Of a stretch of DNA of 25,988 bases, positions 7,465 through 15,590 are shown in pieces. A program made the translations under genes and the position numbers. Every line of letters starts with the position of its first letter. Within the stretch, counting starts at the first letter, position 1. The DNA is taken from positions 1 through 25,988 of the forward strand of contig JBFOMB010000205.1 of NCBI GenBank assembly GCA_040830545.1. Direction: 5' to 3'. This DNA comes from HXMU1420-2 sp040830545. Its GTDB lineage: Bacteria; Pseudomonadota; Alphaproteobacteria; Rhodobacterales; Rhodobacteraceae. The notes beneath the pieces were generated by a model. The model worked only from the letters and a program-made list of their open reading frames with translations. It had not been told where the DNA came from and made no database searches.

Positions 7465-8639
7465 GCGACCTCCGCCTGTTCGGGACGTTCGGGCAGCAGG
7501 CGCGGTGTGACCGAACTGGGCAGGTTCACAACCCGCGCTTCCAGCCATTCCGAGTTTTCGAGATCATCGCGCTCTGCGCCCTCGAACATGGGCAGCCGTG
7601 ACATCAGCGCCCAGATCGGACGGGTCATCATCCCTGCGTCGTTGGACACTCGCAACAGATCGTCCCGCGTGTCGCGATCCGGGCAGATCACCGCGTTCAG
7701 CCAGTAATTCGATCGGCAGCCGTCAGGTTCGGTGACAAAGGTCAGATCGCTGTCCTTCAAATGCGCTTGATACGCATCAGCGAGTGCGCGCTTGGTCGCA
7801 ATGAACGCTTCCAACTGCTCCAGCTGGGCACACCCCAACGCCGCGTTAATGTTCGGCATGCGCAGGTTATAGCCCACCTCGTCATGCACATATTCAAACG
7901 CGTGGGGCGTCTTGGCTGTAGTTGTCAGGTGCTTGGCCCGTGTGCCGTTGGCCGCATCGGTCAGGATCATACCGCCCCCGCCGGTCGTCAGGATCTTGTT
8001 CCCGTTGAAGCTCTGCGCGCCAAACTGCCCGAATGTGCCAGTGTGCCGCCCTTCGACCGTGCTGCCCAGCGACTCTGCTGCGTCTTCGATCAGCGTGATG
8101 CCCCACGCATCACAAACACGCACCAAACCCTCAATATCCGCCGGATGGCCAAAGGTATGCATCGGAACACAGGCCCGAATTGCCGCGCCGTCCGACCGCC
8201 GCCGGCAGGTGCCGTCGTCATCACGGTCGGCATGTGTCTTCAACCAGTTTTCCAACGCGACCGGTGACAGCCCCATCCTGTCCCGATCCACGTCCAACAG
8301 GATCGGGTACGCCCCGCAATAGCTGATCGCGTTGCACGTCGCGACAAAGGTCAGGGCCTGCGTAATCACGCAATCGCCCCGCTCCACACCCGCCAGCTTC
8401 ATCGACATGTGCAGGGCAGAGGTTCCGTTCACAACAACCACAGCCCGCTCGCACCCGGTATAGGCCGCCATATCCGCTTCGAACCGGTCCACGAAAGCAC
8501 CGACGCTGGACACGAACGTGCTGTCGATGCAGTCGTTGACATATGCCCGCTCTGTCCCGCCGAAGTAGGGAGCGTGCAGAGGAACGAAGTCCGACGTGCC
8601 GTACCAGTCACGGACGAACTGTATCAGGTCGTCAAACAT
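7461..8639 (-). CDS. legC: DegT/DnrJ-type PLP aminotransferase, LegC-like
   Basis: Sugar aminotransferase of 392 residues. Expected motifs are present: VVNGTSALHMSMKLAG (69-84), HTFGHPADI (161-169), EDAAESLGS (185-193) and the PLP lysine Lys215 in SFNGNKILTTGGGG. Its role in this cluster would be transamination of the 4-keto-6-deoxy sugar made by LegB to the 4-amino sugar. It overlaps the legB stop by eight bases and its own stop overlaps the legG start by four, so it is embedded in the coupled LegB-C-G-I block. The N-terminal stretch FVPLHAPYFGGTERAYV is characteristic of the LegC-like subgroup as I recall it. The substrate is inferred from context. Confidence 0.9.
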   Translation of the reverse strand: MFDDLIQFVRDWYGTSDFVPLHAPYFGGTERAYVNDCIDSTFVSSVGAFVDRFEADMAAYTGCERAVVVVNGTSALHMSMKLAGVERGDCVITQALTFVATCNAISYCGAYPILLDVDRDRMGLSPVALENWLKTHADRDDDGTCRRRSDGAAIRACVPMHTFGHPADIEGLVRVCDAWGITLIEDAAESLGSTVEGRHTGTFGQFGAQSFNGNKILTTGGGGMILTDAANGTRAKHLTTTAKTPHAFEYVHDEVGYNLRMPNINAALGCAQLEQLEAFIATKRALADAYQAHLKDSDLTFVTEPDGCRSNYWLNAVICPDRDTRDDLLRVSNDAGMMTRPIWALMSRLPMFEGAERDDLENSEWLEARVVNLPSSVTPRLLPERPEQAEVA

Positions 8640-9612
8640 TGTAGATCCCGGACTTGTACTTGGCCAAATTGCCCGGCTGGGTGAACCACTCCACGGTTTT
8701 TTCCAGACCCGAGCGGATGCTGTGTTCAGGCTTGAAGCCGGTCATGTCGTGGATTTTGGTGTTGTCACACCACAACCGGAACACCTCGGACTTCTCGGGG
8801 CGCTGACGCTTGGGGTCCAGTACGAAATTCACATCACTGCCCATGATGTCCTTAATCATGTTCAACGTGTCGATGACCGAGATTTCAAAGTTCGACCCGA
8901 CATTCACCGTCTGACCAATGCTTGCCTCGGCCTCGGCAAGGGCAATGAACCCCCGGCAGGTGTCTGTGACATAGTTGAAGTCCCGCGTCGGTGACACATC
9001 ACCCAGGCTGATTTCCTGTGCCCCATCTGCGATTTGAGTAATGATGGTCGGGATGACCGCCCGCGCAGACTGACGCGGCCCATAGGTGTTGAACGGGCGC
9101 ACAATCGTCAGCGGCAGGTCAAAGGCGTTGAAAAAGCTCATCGCCATGGCGTCGGCCCCGATTTTGGACGCGCTGTAGGGCGATTGCGGCTGCACCGGAT
9201 GCGCCTCGTCAATCGGGACGTATTGTGCGGTGCCGTAAACCTCACTGGTGGACGTATGAAGCACCCGCGAACACCCGTTCTCCAGCGCCGCCTGACAGAT
9301 GTTCAGCGTGCCGCGAATATTGGTGTCCACATAGCTGTCCGGCGCCACGTAGGAATATGGGATCGCAATCAGAGCGGCCAGGTGAAACACCGTATCCACA
9401 CCCTTGGTGATATGCTTGCAATAATGCGCGTCCCGAACATCGCCCGTCAGCACCTCGATCCCATCCAGGCTGTCCAACTCGTCCAGCCACCCCCAGGAAT
9501 TGAACGAATTGTACTGCGAGAGCGCTTTGACGTGGTGCCCGCGCGCGACCAGCATCTCGGTAAGATGAGAACCGATAAAGCCATCGGCACCAGTGACAAG
9601 GATTGTGCTCAT
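8632..9612 (-). CDS. legB: NAD-dependent 4,6-dehydratase (SDR family), LegB-like
   Basis: Extended short-chain dehydrogenase/reductase of 326 residues. It has the Rossmann motif TGADGFIGSH (7-16), HLAALIAIPYSY, TSTSEVYGTA, the catalytic YSASK and RPFNTYGPRQSARAVIP. These match nucleotide-sugar 4,6-dehydratases; the LALIAIPYSY and NTYGPRQSARAVIPTII segments are typical of LegB. It would convert a (GDP-)GlcNAc to the 4-keto-6-deoxy sugar, the first committed legionaminate step. A GGAAAGGG ribosome site lies just before the ATG at 9612. A 67-base gap separates it from the flippase gene, the longest gap in the operon, so a separate promoter is possible, but I see no clear one. Confidence 0.9.
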   Translation of the reverse strand: MSTILVTGADGFIGSHLTEMLVARGHHVKALSQYNSFNSWGWLDELDSLDGIEVLTGDVRDAHYCKHITKGVDTVFHLAALIAIPYSYVAPDSYVDTNIRGTLNICQAALENGCSRVLHTSTSEVYGTAQYVPIDEAHPVQPQSPYSASKIGADAMAMSFFNAFDLPLTIVRPFNTYGPRQSARAVIPTIITQIADGAQEISLGDVSPTRDFNYVTDTCRGFIALAEAEASIGQTVNVGSNFEISVIDTLNMIKDIMGSDVNFVLDPKRQRPEKSEVFRLWCDNTKIHDMTGFKPEHSIRSGLEKTVEWFTQPGNLAKYKSGIYNV

Positions 9613-9679
9613 TGACGCGCCCTTTCCGGGAGTAAGTGGAGTTCAGTCAAATGAATGACCGGAGTTGATTTCAGAAACA
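9613..9679. other. 67-base gap inside the glycan operon
   Basis: Longest intercistronic gap in the operon, between the flippase stop and legB. It contains the purine-rich legB ribosome binding site on the minus strand. I see no strong hairpin or convincing promoter in it. Confidence 0.6.
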
Positions 9680-10939
9680 TCATGCCAGCACCGCCTTGCG
9701 CCAGGGCATCGGATGCGCCCGGTTCGCCAGCCACCATGTGGCCAGAAACGCCAGAAACTGGCTGATGGCAAAGGCCTGCCCCGCCCCGGCGATCCCGTTC
9801 TGGGACACCAGCACATAGGTCAGCGGCGCATGAACCAGCCCCGCGCCAAAGGTGATGCAGGCCAGGAAACCCGTTTTGCTTTCGTAGAAGATGTAGTTGG
9901 TCACCATCAGGTAACAGCCGCTGAATGCGTACCCGACGGCAACATAGACCACGACGGAACTCGCGGCCTGAAACGCCTCGCCCGCCATGAGGCTGACGAT
10001 CAGCGGCGCCACGGCGCCCATGGTCAGGGCGATGACCAGCACAACGACAAAATACACGTAGGTGCCGCGCACGATCCGCGGCCGGTTTACGGTTTCGGGC
10101 GAAGACAGTTGACCCATGAGCCACGGCGCATAGGCCTTGTTGAACGCATCCGTCAGCAATCCCAGCACCTGACCGATCTGTGCCGCCACCATGTAGATAC
10201 CGGCACTTGCCAGCCCCAGCTGACCCGCAATGATGAACCGATCCAGCGCGACAAACATCAGACCGCCCAGTACATGCGGCACCAGCGGCACGCCAAATCG
10301 CAGAGCATCCGTCACGTGACGCCGCAAGGCAACCGGGCGCACCAGGAACCCCGCAGCATAAAGCAGGATCAACGCTGCCACCCCAAAGGCCCCAACAGCC
10401 AGGCTCTGCCCGCCCAATCGTCCGTCCCAGGACAGCCCCAGACCAACCACAAAGAAAAGCGACAGCAACGCGTTGGACAATGTCTGCCCGACCTGAAACG
10501 CCCCGAACCGCATCGCCTGCCCGCGCACCTGCCACAATGACAACCGGATCTGGCTGAGGATTTGTGCGGCGGACACCAGAACCCCCGCTACCAGCCACTG
10601 CATCGGCAGCCCGGTCAGCCCCGTCAATTGCGGGGCCGCCAACGCCACCAGCGCAACAACCGCCAGGGTGCTGGCCCCGACGATGATCACACAGGCAGTA
10701 CAGAAATCGGCCATCTCCGATTCCGTCAGCTGGAAATACCGCACCGCAATCGCGCCGTGCACGGACAACCCGGTCAACGCGCCGAAAATGCCCAGCATCA
10801 CGGCATACATGGCCACCACGCCATAGTCTTCCGGCGTCAGAACACGCGTCAGAATCGGCAACAGCACAAATGGCACCGCCGCATTCGCGATGTTCGCGGA
10901 CATGTAGACCAGAGCAGTATTGGCAAGCTTGGCAGCCAT
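9680..10939 (-). CDS. Wzx-like polysaccharide flippase (oligosaccharide transporter)
   Basis: Integral membrane protein of 419 residues with about 12 hydrophobic helices spread over its length. The N-terminal pattern FVLLPILTRVLTPEDYGVVAMY is typical of RfbX/Wzx and related MOP-superfamily exporters, where TR-hxxPxDYG follows the first helix. It would move undecaprenyl-linked repeat units across the inner membrane. It sits between the diacetamido-uronate genes and the nonulosonate genes, three bases from the WbpE-type gene, which supports a Wzx/Wzy-type or single-unit export pathway that uses both sugars. No Wzy polymerase is present in the window. Confidence 0.85.
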   Translation of the reverse strand: MAAKLANTALVYMSANIANAAVPFVLLPILTRVLTPEDYGVVAMYAVMLGIFGALTGLSVHGAIAVRYFQLTESEMADFCTACVIIVGASTLAVVALVALAAPQLTGLTGLPMQWLVAGVLVSAAQILSQIRLSLWQVRGQAMRFGAFQVGQTLSNALLSLFFVVGLGLSWDGRLGGQSLAVGAFGVAALILLYAAGFLVRPVALRRHVTDALRFGVPLVPHVLGGLMFVALDRFIIAGQLGLASAGIYMVAAQIGQVLGLLTDAFNKAYAPWLMGQLSSPETVNRPRIVRGTYVYFVVVLVIALTMGAVAPLIVSLMAGEAFQAASSVVVYVAVGYAFSGCYLMVTNYIFYESKTGFLACITFGAGLVHAPLTYVLVSQNGIAGAGQAFAISQFLAFLATWWLANRAHPMPWRKAVLA

Positions 10940-10942
10940 CGG

Positions 10943-12073
10943 TCAGGCCCGCGCCTCCATCCCGTTCAGCACAGAAATCACGCGCTCCTGATCCTCAGGT
11001 GACAGATAAGGATGCATCGGCAGGCTGAACACGGTTTCCGCGCATGTCTCGCTCGCCGCCAGCCCTTGGGGATCACACAGGAACGATGCATAGATCGACT
11101 GCGTGTGCAGGGGGCGCGGGTAATAGACGACACTTGGAATACCCTCAGCCTTCAGGGCCGCCATGGCCGCCTGGCGTTCATCTGCTGACACGGCACGCAG
11201 CGTGTATTGCGCCCAGACCGACTGATAGCCCTCGGGGACGCGAGGTGTGACAAACCGATTGTGCAGCGCAGCGTCATACCGTTTGGCAACGTCCTGACGC
11301 AGCGCGGTTTCTTCGGCATAGATCGCCAGTTTCTCCAGCAGGATGGCGGCTTGCAGCGTATCCAGCCGCGAATTCATACCAATGCGTACGTTGTCGTATT
11401 TCTCGGTACCCTTGCCATGCACGCGCAGGCTGTCGATCAATCCCGCCAACGCGGGGTCATTGGTAAACAGCGCACCACCATCCCCGTAACACCCCAGCGG
11501 TTTCGCCGGGAAGAATGACGTGGTTGTAATCGTTCCAAACGTGCCGGTCATCTGCCCGTCGATCAGCCCGCCAAAACCCTGCGCGCTGTCACAGATCAAC
11601 GCCAGGCCTTCACGGTCGCAGATGGCGGAAATGGTCGGATAGTCGGCTGGCAGACCGAACAGATCGACGGTCATTACCGCCTTGGGCTGACCACCCTTGG
11701 CGCGGATTTCGGAAATCACCCGCTCCAGACTGGCCGCATCCATGTTGTAGCTGTCGGGGTCAATATCGGCAAACGCGGGTTCAGCACCGACCAGACAAAC
11801 GGCTTCTGCGCTGGCAGCAAACGTAAAGGACGGCACAATCACATGATCGCTCGGGCCAATGCCCAGCGCCATCAGGGCCAGTTGCAGCGCATCCGTCCCG
11901 TTTGCGCAGGACAGGCAGTGTTTCGCGCCGCAGAAATCTGCCAAGGCAGCTTCGAACTCGCGCACCTCCGGCCCCATGATGTAGGAGCCATGATCCAGAA
12001 CCGACGCGATCCGCGCATCAATACGGTCACGGATTTTGGACTGCTGGGCGGCAAGATCAATAAACTGCATCAT
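10943..12073 (-). CDS. wbpE: DegT-type PLP aminotransferase, WbpE/WlbC-like
   Basis: Sugar aminotransferase of 376 residues. Visible motifs are CANGTDALQLALMALGI (57-73), PSFTFAASAEAV, VDLFGLPADY (137-146), CDSAQGFGG (161-169) and the PLP lysine Lys191 in SFFPAKPLGCYGDGGA. In the Pseudomonas and Bordetella pathway, WbpE/WlbC transaminates UDP-3-keto-GlcNAcA at C3. The gene is directly coupled to the WbpD-like acetyltransferase (ATGA overlap at 12073-12070) and lies downstream of WbpA and WbpB, which supports that assignment over other DegT roles. Two adjacent ATG codons, at 12073 and 12070, could both serve as start. Confidence 0.9.
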   Translation of the reverse strand: MMQFIDLAAQQSKIRDRIDARIASVLDHGSYIMGPEVREFEAALADFCGAKHCLSCANGTDALQLALMALGIGPSDHVIVPSFTFAASAEAVCLVGAEPAFADIDPDSYNMDAASLERVISEIRAKGGQPKAVMTVDLFGLPADYPTISAICDREGLALICDSAQGFGGLIDGQMTGTFGTITTTSFFPAKPLGCYGDGGALFTNDPALAGLIDSLRVHGKGTEKYDNVRIGMNSRLDTLQAAILLEKLAIYAEETALRQDVAKRYDAALHNRFVTPRVPEGYQSVWAQYTLRAVSADERQAAMAALKAEGIPSVVYYPRPLHTQSIYASFLCDPQGLAASETCAETVFSLPMHPYLSPEDQERVISVLNGMEARA

Positions 12074-12648
12074 TCGCTATCCTGAACAGGAGACAATTGG
12101 CCGTTTTCCTCGGCATAACGTTCGCCGGTACGCGGGCACACCAGATCGTCACCCAGCACCTCGCCCTCGCGACTGACCCAGCCGATGCGCTTGGCAGGCA
12201 CGCCCGCCACAAGCGCATAATCGGGCACGTCACGCGTGACCACCGCCCCCGCCGCGACCATGCAATAGGCCCCCAGCGTGTTGCCACAGACAATAGTCGC
12301 ATTTGCACCAATCGTGGCCCCGCGTTTGACCAGCGTTGGCGCATATTCGGTCTTGCGCTCCACAAAGGCGCGCGGCGTCAGCACGTTGGTGAACACGCAG
12401 GACGGGCCACAGAACACCTCCGCCTCCAACGTCACACCGTTGTAGATCGCGACGTTGTTTTGCACCTTGCAGCCCGGCCCGATGCTGACATTCGGCCCGG
12501 CCATGACGTTTTGGCCCAAAACACAGTTTGCTCCGATCTCGGTCCCCGACAGCACATGTACAAAGTGCCAGATCTTGGCCCCCGCACCGACGGAAGCACC
12601 ATCATCGACGATGGCCGAGTCGTGGATGAATGCGCCTGGATCAATCAC
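12070..12648 (-). CDS. wbpD: UDP-3-amino-GlcNAcA N-acetyltransferase, WbpD/WlbB-like
   Basis: Left-handed beta-helix acetyltransferase of 192 residues, the normal WbpD length. It opens HDSAIVDDGASVGAGAKIWHFVHVLSG and continues with hexapeptide repeats and the FTNVLTPRAFVERKTEYAPTLVKRGATIGANATIVCG segment typical of WlbB/WbpD. It would acetylate the C3 amine made by WbpE to give UDP-2,3-diacetamido-2,3-dideoxy-glucuronate. The start overlaps the wbpB stop by four bases and the stop overlaps wbpE, so the three are coupled. The C-terminal tail (VSREGEVLGDDLVCPRTG) also fits this family. Confidence 0.92.
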   Translation of the reverse strand: MIDPGAFIHDSAIVDDGASVGAGAKIWHFVHVLSGTEIGANCVLGQNVMAGPNVSIGPGCKVQNNVAIYNGVTLEAEVFCGPSCVFTNVLTPRAFVERKTEYAPTLVKRGATIGANATIVCGNTLGAYCMVAAGAVVTRDVPDYALVAGVPAKRIGWVSREGEVLGDDLVCPRTGERYAEENGQLSPVQDSE

Positions 12649-13595
12649 GCTGCAATCACCTTGCCGATGTCGGGATGCTGTTCGCCCCGGTTCGGCTCAA
12701 TCGGCGCGGTGCGGATGTGATGCACCAGCTCAATGGACGGTCGCACAACCTCCAGACCGTAACCGTTCCCATCCAGAATGTTCTGGTAGGACGCGGTGTG
12801 CAGATCCGTGAACCCGCCCGAAAACTCGATCTCTTCGCCGTCGACCGTGATCGACCGATGGGTCGTTTGCCCGGCGGGCGTGTGAGCAGGCAGGTGGTCC
12901 CTGTTGATGGACAGCACCCAGCGCACGCGGGCGTTTCCAAATTCCAGATACCCGGCAGCAGCATCGTTGCCGCGATAATGCACGATGTTCGTCTTGTTCG
13001 GCCCAAAGACAAAGCTCAGCATGTCATAGAAATGCACGCCAATATTGGTCGCGATGCCGCCGGATTTATGCTCCAGCCCCTTCCAGGATGCATGGTACCA
13101 CGCACCACGTGACGTGAAGTATCCCAGATCCACATCCCATGTCTTGTCCGCAGGAGCAGCCGCAACCTTTTCCTTCAGCGCCAGGATCGCCGGATGCAGG
13201 CGCAGTTGCAGGATCGAGTTGATCCGTCGGCCGGTTTCCGATTCCAGCGCGGCCAGCTGGTCGATTTCCTCGGGGTCCAGAACCAGAGGCTTTTCACAGA
13301 TCGCATCCGCATTGGCCCGCAGAGCATATCCCATATGAGCCTTGTGCAGGTAATTCGGGCTGCAGATACCGACATAGTCGATTGCGCCTTCTTTGCCTTG
13401 CAAATCATGCACATAAGACGAAAACTGCTCGAACTCGGTAAAAAACGCGGCGTCTGGAAAATGGCTGTCCATGATCCCGACGCTGTCGTTGATGTCATAG
13501 GCGACGCTCAGGATGCCACCCGTTTCTTTCATCGCCTTCAGATGGCGCGGCGCGATGTATCCGGCGGCCCCGATTAACGCGTATTGCGTGGTCAT
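12645..13595 (-). CDS. wbpB: Gfo/Idh/MocA oxidoreductase, UDP-GlcNAcA 3-dehydrogenase (WbpB/WlbA-like)
   Basis: NAD-dependent dehydrogenase of 316 residues. The Rossmann start is ALIGAAGYIAPRHLKAM (6-22), and the family motif EKPL lies at 101-104 followed by VLDPEEID. The segment SGGIATNIGVHFYDML contains the conserved active-site region. WbpB/WlbA oxidises C3 of UDP-GlcNAcA so that WbpE can transaminate it. The phrase GYIAPRHLKAMKETG and the later RGAWYHASWKG are characteristic of WlbA. The gene lies 13 bases downstream of the WbpA-type gene and overlaps wbpD by four bases. Confidence 0.92.
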   Translation of the reverse strand: MTTQYALIGAAGYIAPRHLKAMKETGGILSVAYDINDSVGIMDSHFPDAAFFTEFEQFSSYVHDLQGKEGAIDYVGICSPNYLHKAHMGYALRANADAICEKPLVLDPEEIDQLAALESETGRRINSILQLRLHPAILALKEKVAAAPADKTWDVDLGYFTSRGAWYHASWKGLEHKSGGIATNIGVHFYDMLSFVFGPNKTNIVHYRGNDAAAGYLEFGNARVRWVLSINRDHLPAHTPAGQTTHRSITVDGEEIEFSGGFTDLHTASYQNILDGNGYGLEVVRPSIELVHHIRTAPIEPNRGEQHPDIGKVIAA

Positions 13596-13608
13596 GTCAG
13601 TGCCCCCC

Positions 13609-14904
13609 TCAGGCCCGGATCACGGTCGTGTCGTTGCGGAATTTGCCGCGCGTATCGACCAGCATTTGTGCATTCGTGCGGATGACGTCGTAGTCAAAGT
13701 CGTTGTGGTCGGTCAGCAGGATGACAACGTCATGCTCGGCCACGTTTTCCGGCGTCAACTCAACCGAAGTCAGATCAAACGAGTGTTCGCGCATCTGCGG
13801 GAACACCGGCACGTTCGGATCGGAATACCGCACATCCGCGCCCCACTCCCGCAGCAGTTCCATCACGAAAACGGACGGGCTTTCACGCATGTCATCCACG
13901 TCACGCTTGTACGCAATGCCCAGCGCCAGAACCTTGGCCCCGTTCAGGGATTTGCCAACCTTGTTCAGCGCCTTGACCGTCTTGTCGACGACGTATTGCG
14001 GCATGGCGGCGTTCACTTCGCCCGCCAGTTCGATGAACCGCGTGTGCAGCCCGTATTCGCGCGCCTTCCAGGTCAGGTAGAACGGGTCAATCGGGATGCA
14101 GTGCCCCCCGATGCCCGGCCCCGGATAATAGGCGGTGAACCCGAACGGTTTGGTCTTGGCCGCGTCGATGATTTCGAAAATGTCCAGGCCCATGGCGTCA
14201 GCAACGATCTTCATCTCGTTGACCAGACCAATGTTGATCGAGCGGTGGATGTTCTCCAGCAGCTTCACCATTTCTGCTGCCTGCGTCGAACTGACGGTCA
14301 CGACATGATCAATGAAGGTGCCGTACAGAACCCTGCCCGCTTCCAGACAGGCGGGCGTATGGCCGCCCACAACCTTTGGAATCGTGCTGGTCGAGAAGTT
14401 TGGGTTGCCGGGATCTTCGCGTTCCGGCGAATACACCAGAAAGAAATCTTCACCCACGGTCAGCCCCGCCTGCTCCACATACGGCAGCAGCACTTCGGCG
14501 GTGGTGCCCGGCCATGTGGTGCTTTCCAGTGCCAGCATCTGACCTTTGCGCAGCCAGGGTTTGATCTGCTCCATCGTCGCCACGACAAAGCTCAGATCAG
14601 GTTCGCGGTGATGATCCAGCGGCGTCGGCACACAGATGATCAGGGCGTCACATTCACCGATCCGTTCGAAGTCGACAGTCGCCTCGAACCCTTTGGCCAC
14701 CAGGTTCTCGATCTCCGCACCCGGGATATGCTTGATCGTCGACGTTCCACTGTTGAGCGTATCGACCACGGTCTGGTTGATGTCGAAACCGACAACGCGA
14801 TGATCCGCACCGGCACAGGCAAGCGCCAGTGGCACACCAACATAGCCCAGGCCAAGAATGCCAACCGTCGCCTTGCGGGCATTCACCAATTCTTCAAAGT
14901 TCAT
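13609..14904 (-). CDS. wbpA: UDP-N-acetylglucosamine 6-dehydrogenase, WbpA-like
   Basis: UDP-glucose/GDP-mannose dehydrogenase superfamily protein of 431 residues. The NAD-binding motif GLGYVG is at 18-23, CVPTPL at 91-96, and the catalytic Cys269 lies in PGPGIGGHCIPIDP; the C-terminal domain carries GIAYKRDVDDMRESPS. This architecture and length match WbpA, which oxidises UDP-GlcNAc to UDP-GlcNAcA. The neighbouring WbpB/D/E homologues make that substrate far more likely than UDP-glucose. Its start overlaps the MarR gene by 11 bases, so regulator and first biosynthetic gene are on the same message. Confidence 0.92.
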   Translation of the reverse strand: MNFEELVNARKATVGILGLGYVGVPLALACAGADHRVVGFDINQTVVDTLNSGTSTIKHIPGAEIENLVAKGFEATVDFERIGECDALIICVPTPLDHHREPDLSFVVATMEQIKPWLRKGQMLALESTTWPGTTAEVLLPYVEQAGLTVGEDFFLVYSPEREDPGNPNFSTSTIPKVVGGHTPACLEAGRVLYGTFIDHVVTVSSTQAAEMVKLLENIHRSINIGLVNEMKIVADAMGLDIFEIIDAAKTKPFGFTAYYPGPGIGGHCIPIDPFYLTWKAREYGLHTRFIELAGEVNAAMPQYVVDKTVKALNKVGKSLNGAKVLALGIAYKRDVDDMRESPSVFVMELLREWGADVRYSDPNVPVFPQMREHSFDLTSVELTPENVAEHDVVILLTDHNDFDYDVIRTNAQMLVDTRGKFRNDTTVIRA

Positions 14905-15349
14905 ACTTGTCTGCCTTATGTTCGCGAGGGCCTAAGCGGTCGTGATGACCACCCAGCTCCGTGTCGCCGGTCTGCCCGGAATCCATCTGTGCGCCCGTTT
15001 CATCCCCAGGAAACGCCTCGTCCTCGTCTATCTGCGATTGGATCGCTTCGATCTCCTCGCGCAATTGCTCGTATTCCGCAATCTTGCGGCGCAGAAACCC
15101 GCGTGTCAGACGCGACTTTTCGGCGATTCCCCGCGGCGTCAAAACGTAGAGGTAGCGCAGCTTGTTGTTAGAGGCGCGAAAGTTGCGCACCTTCACCTGC
15201 CCCTTTTCCGTCAACGCACGCAGAATGTAGTTCACGGACCCCAGACTCGCCCCCAATTCGGCCGCCAGTTCACGCTGGGACAGATCAGGGCGTTCCTGCA
15301 GAATGCGCAGGACGCGAAATCGTATGTCGTCGGAATGGGACTGTGTCAT
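14894..15349 (-). CDS. EPS-associated MarR-family transcriptional regulator
   Basis: Winged-helix protein of 151 residues. The HTH covers about 8-70, with DLSQRELAAELGASLGSVNYILRAL as recognition region and the wing at KVRNFRASNNKLRYLYVLTP. A helical, coiled-coil-like stretch (KIAEYEQLREEIEAIQSQI) and a polar acidic tail follow. This matches the short MarR subgroup found at the head of exopolysaccharide clusters. I start it at the ATG at 15349, not the adjacent TTG. It is the 5'-most gene of the operon and lies beside an intergenic region full of inverted repeats, so autoregulation and control of the glycan genes is a reasonable inference. No clear Shine-Dalgarno sequence is seen. Confidence 0.87.
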   Translation of the reverse strand: MTQSHSDDIRFRVLRILQERPDLSQRELAAELGASLGSVNYILRALTEKGQVKVRNFRASNNKLRYLYVLTPRGIAEKSRLTRGFLRRKIAEYEQLREEIEAIQSQIDEDEAFPGDETGAQMDSGQTGDTELGGHHDRLGPREHKADKYEL

Positions 15350-15429
15350 CAATCAGCCGATGTTCGCGGTAAGGTCTTTCAAGCTGCGGAGGGCTCTCCG
15401 GGTCGATTGGGTTGAAACGAATGCGCAAC

Positions 15430-15469
15430 AAAAAAATGGCAACGCATAGTGCGTTCACGAATGAACGCA
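15430..15469 (-). promoter_or_regulatory. overlapping, mutually exclusive stem-loops with T7 tract upstream of the EPS operon
   Basis: On the minus strand, TGCGTTCA (15469-15462), a TTCG loop and TGAACGCA (15457-15450) form a perfect 8-bp hairpin. Alternatively AACGCA (15455-15450), CTA and TGCGTT (15446-15441) form a 6-bp hairpin, followed by GCCA and seven Ts (15436-15430). The two share AACGCA and cannot form together. That is the geometry of an attenuator (antiterminator and terminator); as DNA, the same repeats could be tandem operator half-sites for the MarR regulator. Which is right cannot be told from sequence alone. Confidence 0.5.
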
Positions 15470-15489
15470 TACAGACCAACAACCGAATT

Positions 15490-15521
15490 GAAAACCTTTT
15501 TTCGCCCTCGCGGGGGTTTTC
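15490..15521 (-). repeat. nested hairpin with GCGA tetraloop
   Basis: On the minus strand, GAAAACC (15521-15515) pairs with GGTTTTC (15496-15490). Inside it, CCC-GCGA-GGG (15514-15505) forms a small hairpin with a GNRA-type loop, with an A-rich unpaired stretch between. It lies just upstream, in operon direction, of the stem-loop pair at 15430-15469. Confidence 0.45.
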
Positions 15522-15544
15522 CCGACCGCATAACAGCATTTTGC

Positions 15545-15590
15545 AGGGGCGAAACGGCGCCATCCGCCCCTTAACAGCTTAATGGGGCGG
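15545..15590. repeat. GGGGCG-type inverted repeats with two alternative pairings
   Basis: Plus strand: CCGCCCC (15564-15570), TTAA, CAGC, TTAA, T and GGGGCGG (15584-15590) make an imperfect 11-bp-arm palindrome with one bulged T. The CGCCCCT at 15565-15571 can instead pair with AGGGGCG at 15545-15551 around GGCGCC. It may be an operator or RNA structure; function is unknown. Confidence 0.5.

Noticed and set aside
5216..9612. Pseudaminic acid pathway
   Set aside because: The dehydratase, aminotransferase and hydrolysing epimerase look like LegB, LegC and LegG; no PseB-like inverting dehydratase or PseG-type hydrolase is seen.
9609..10598. Minus-strand open frame of 329 codons overlapping the flippase gene in another frame
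   Set aside because: Same strand but shifted from the flippase frame; translation is Gly/Cys/Arg-rich without helices, whereas the flippase frame has the proper membrane pattern.
13513..15171. Plus-strand open frame of 552 codons opposite wbpA and the MarR gene
   Set aside because: It is antisense to two well-supported genes with recognisable motifs, and its translation is rich in His, Arg and Gln with no family signature. Such shadows are common in high-GC DNA.
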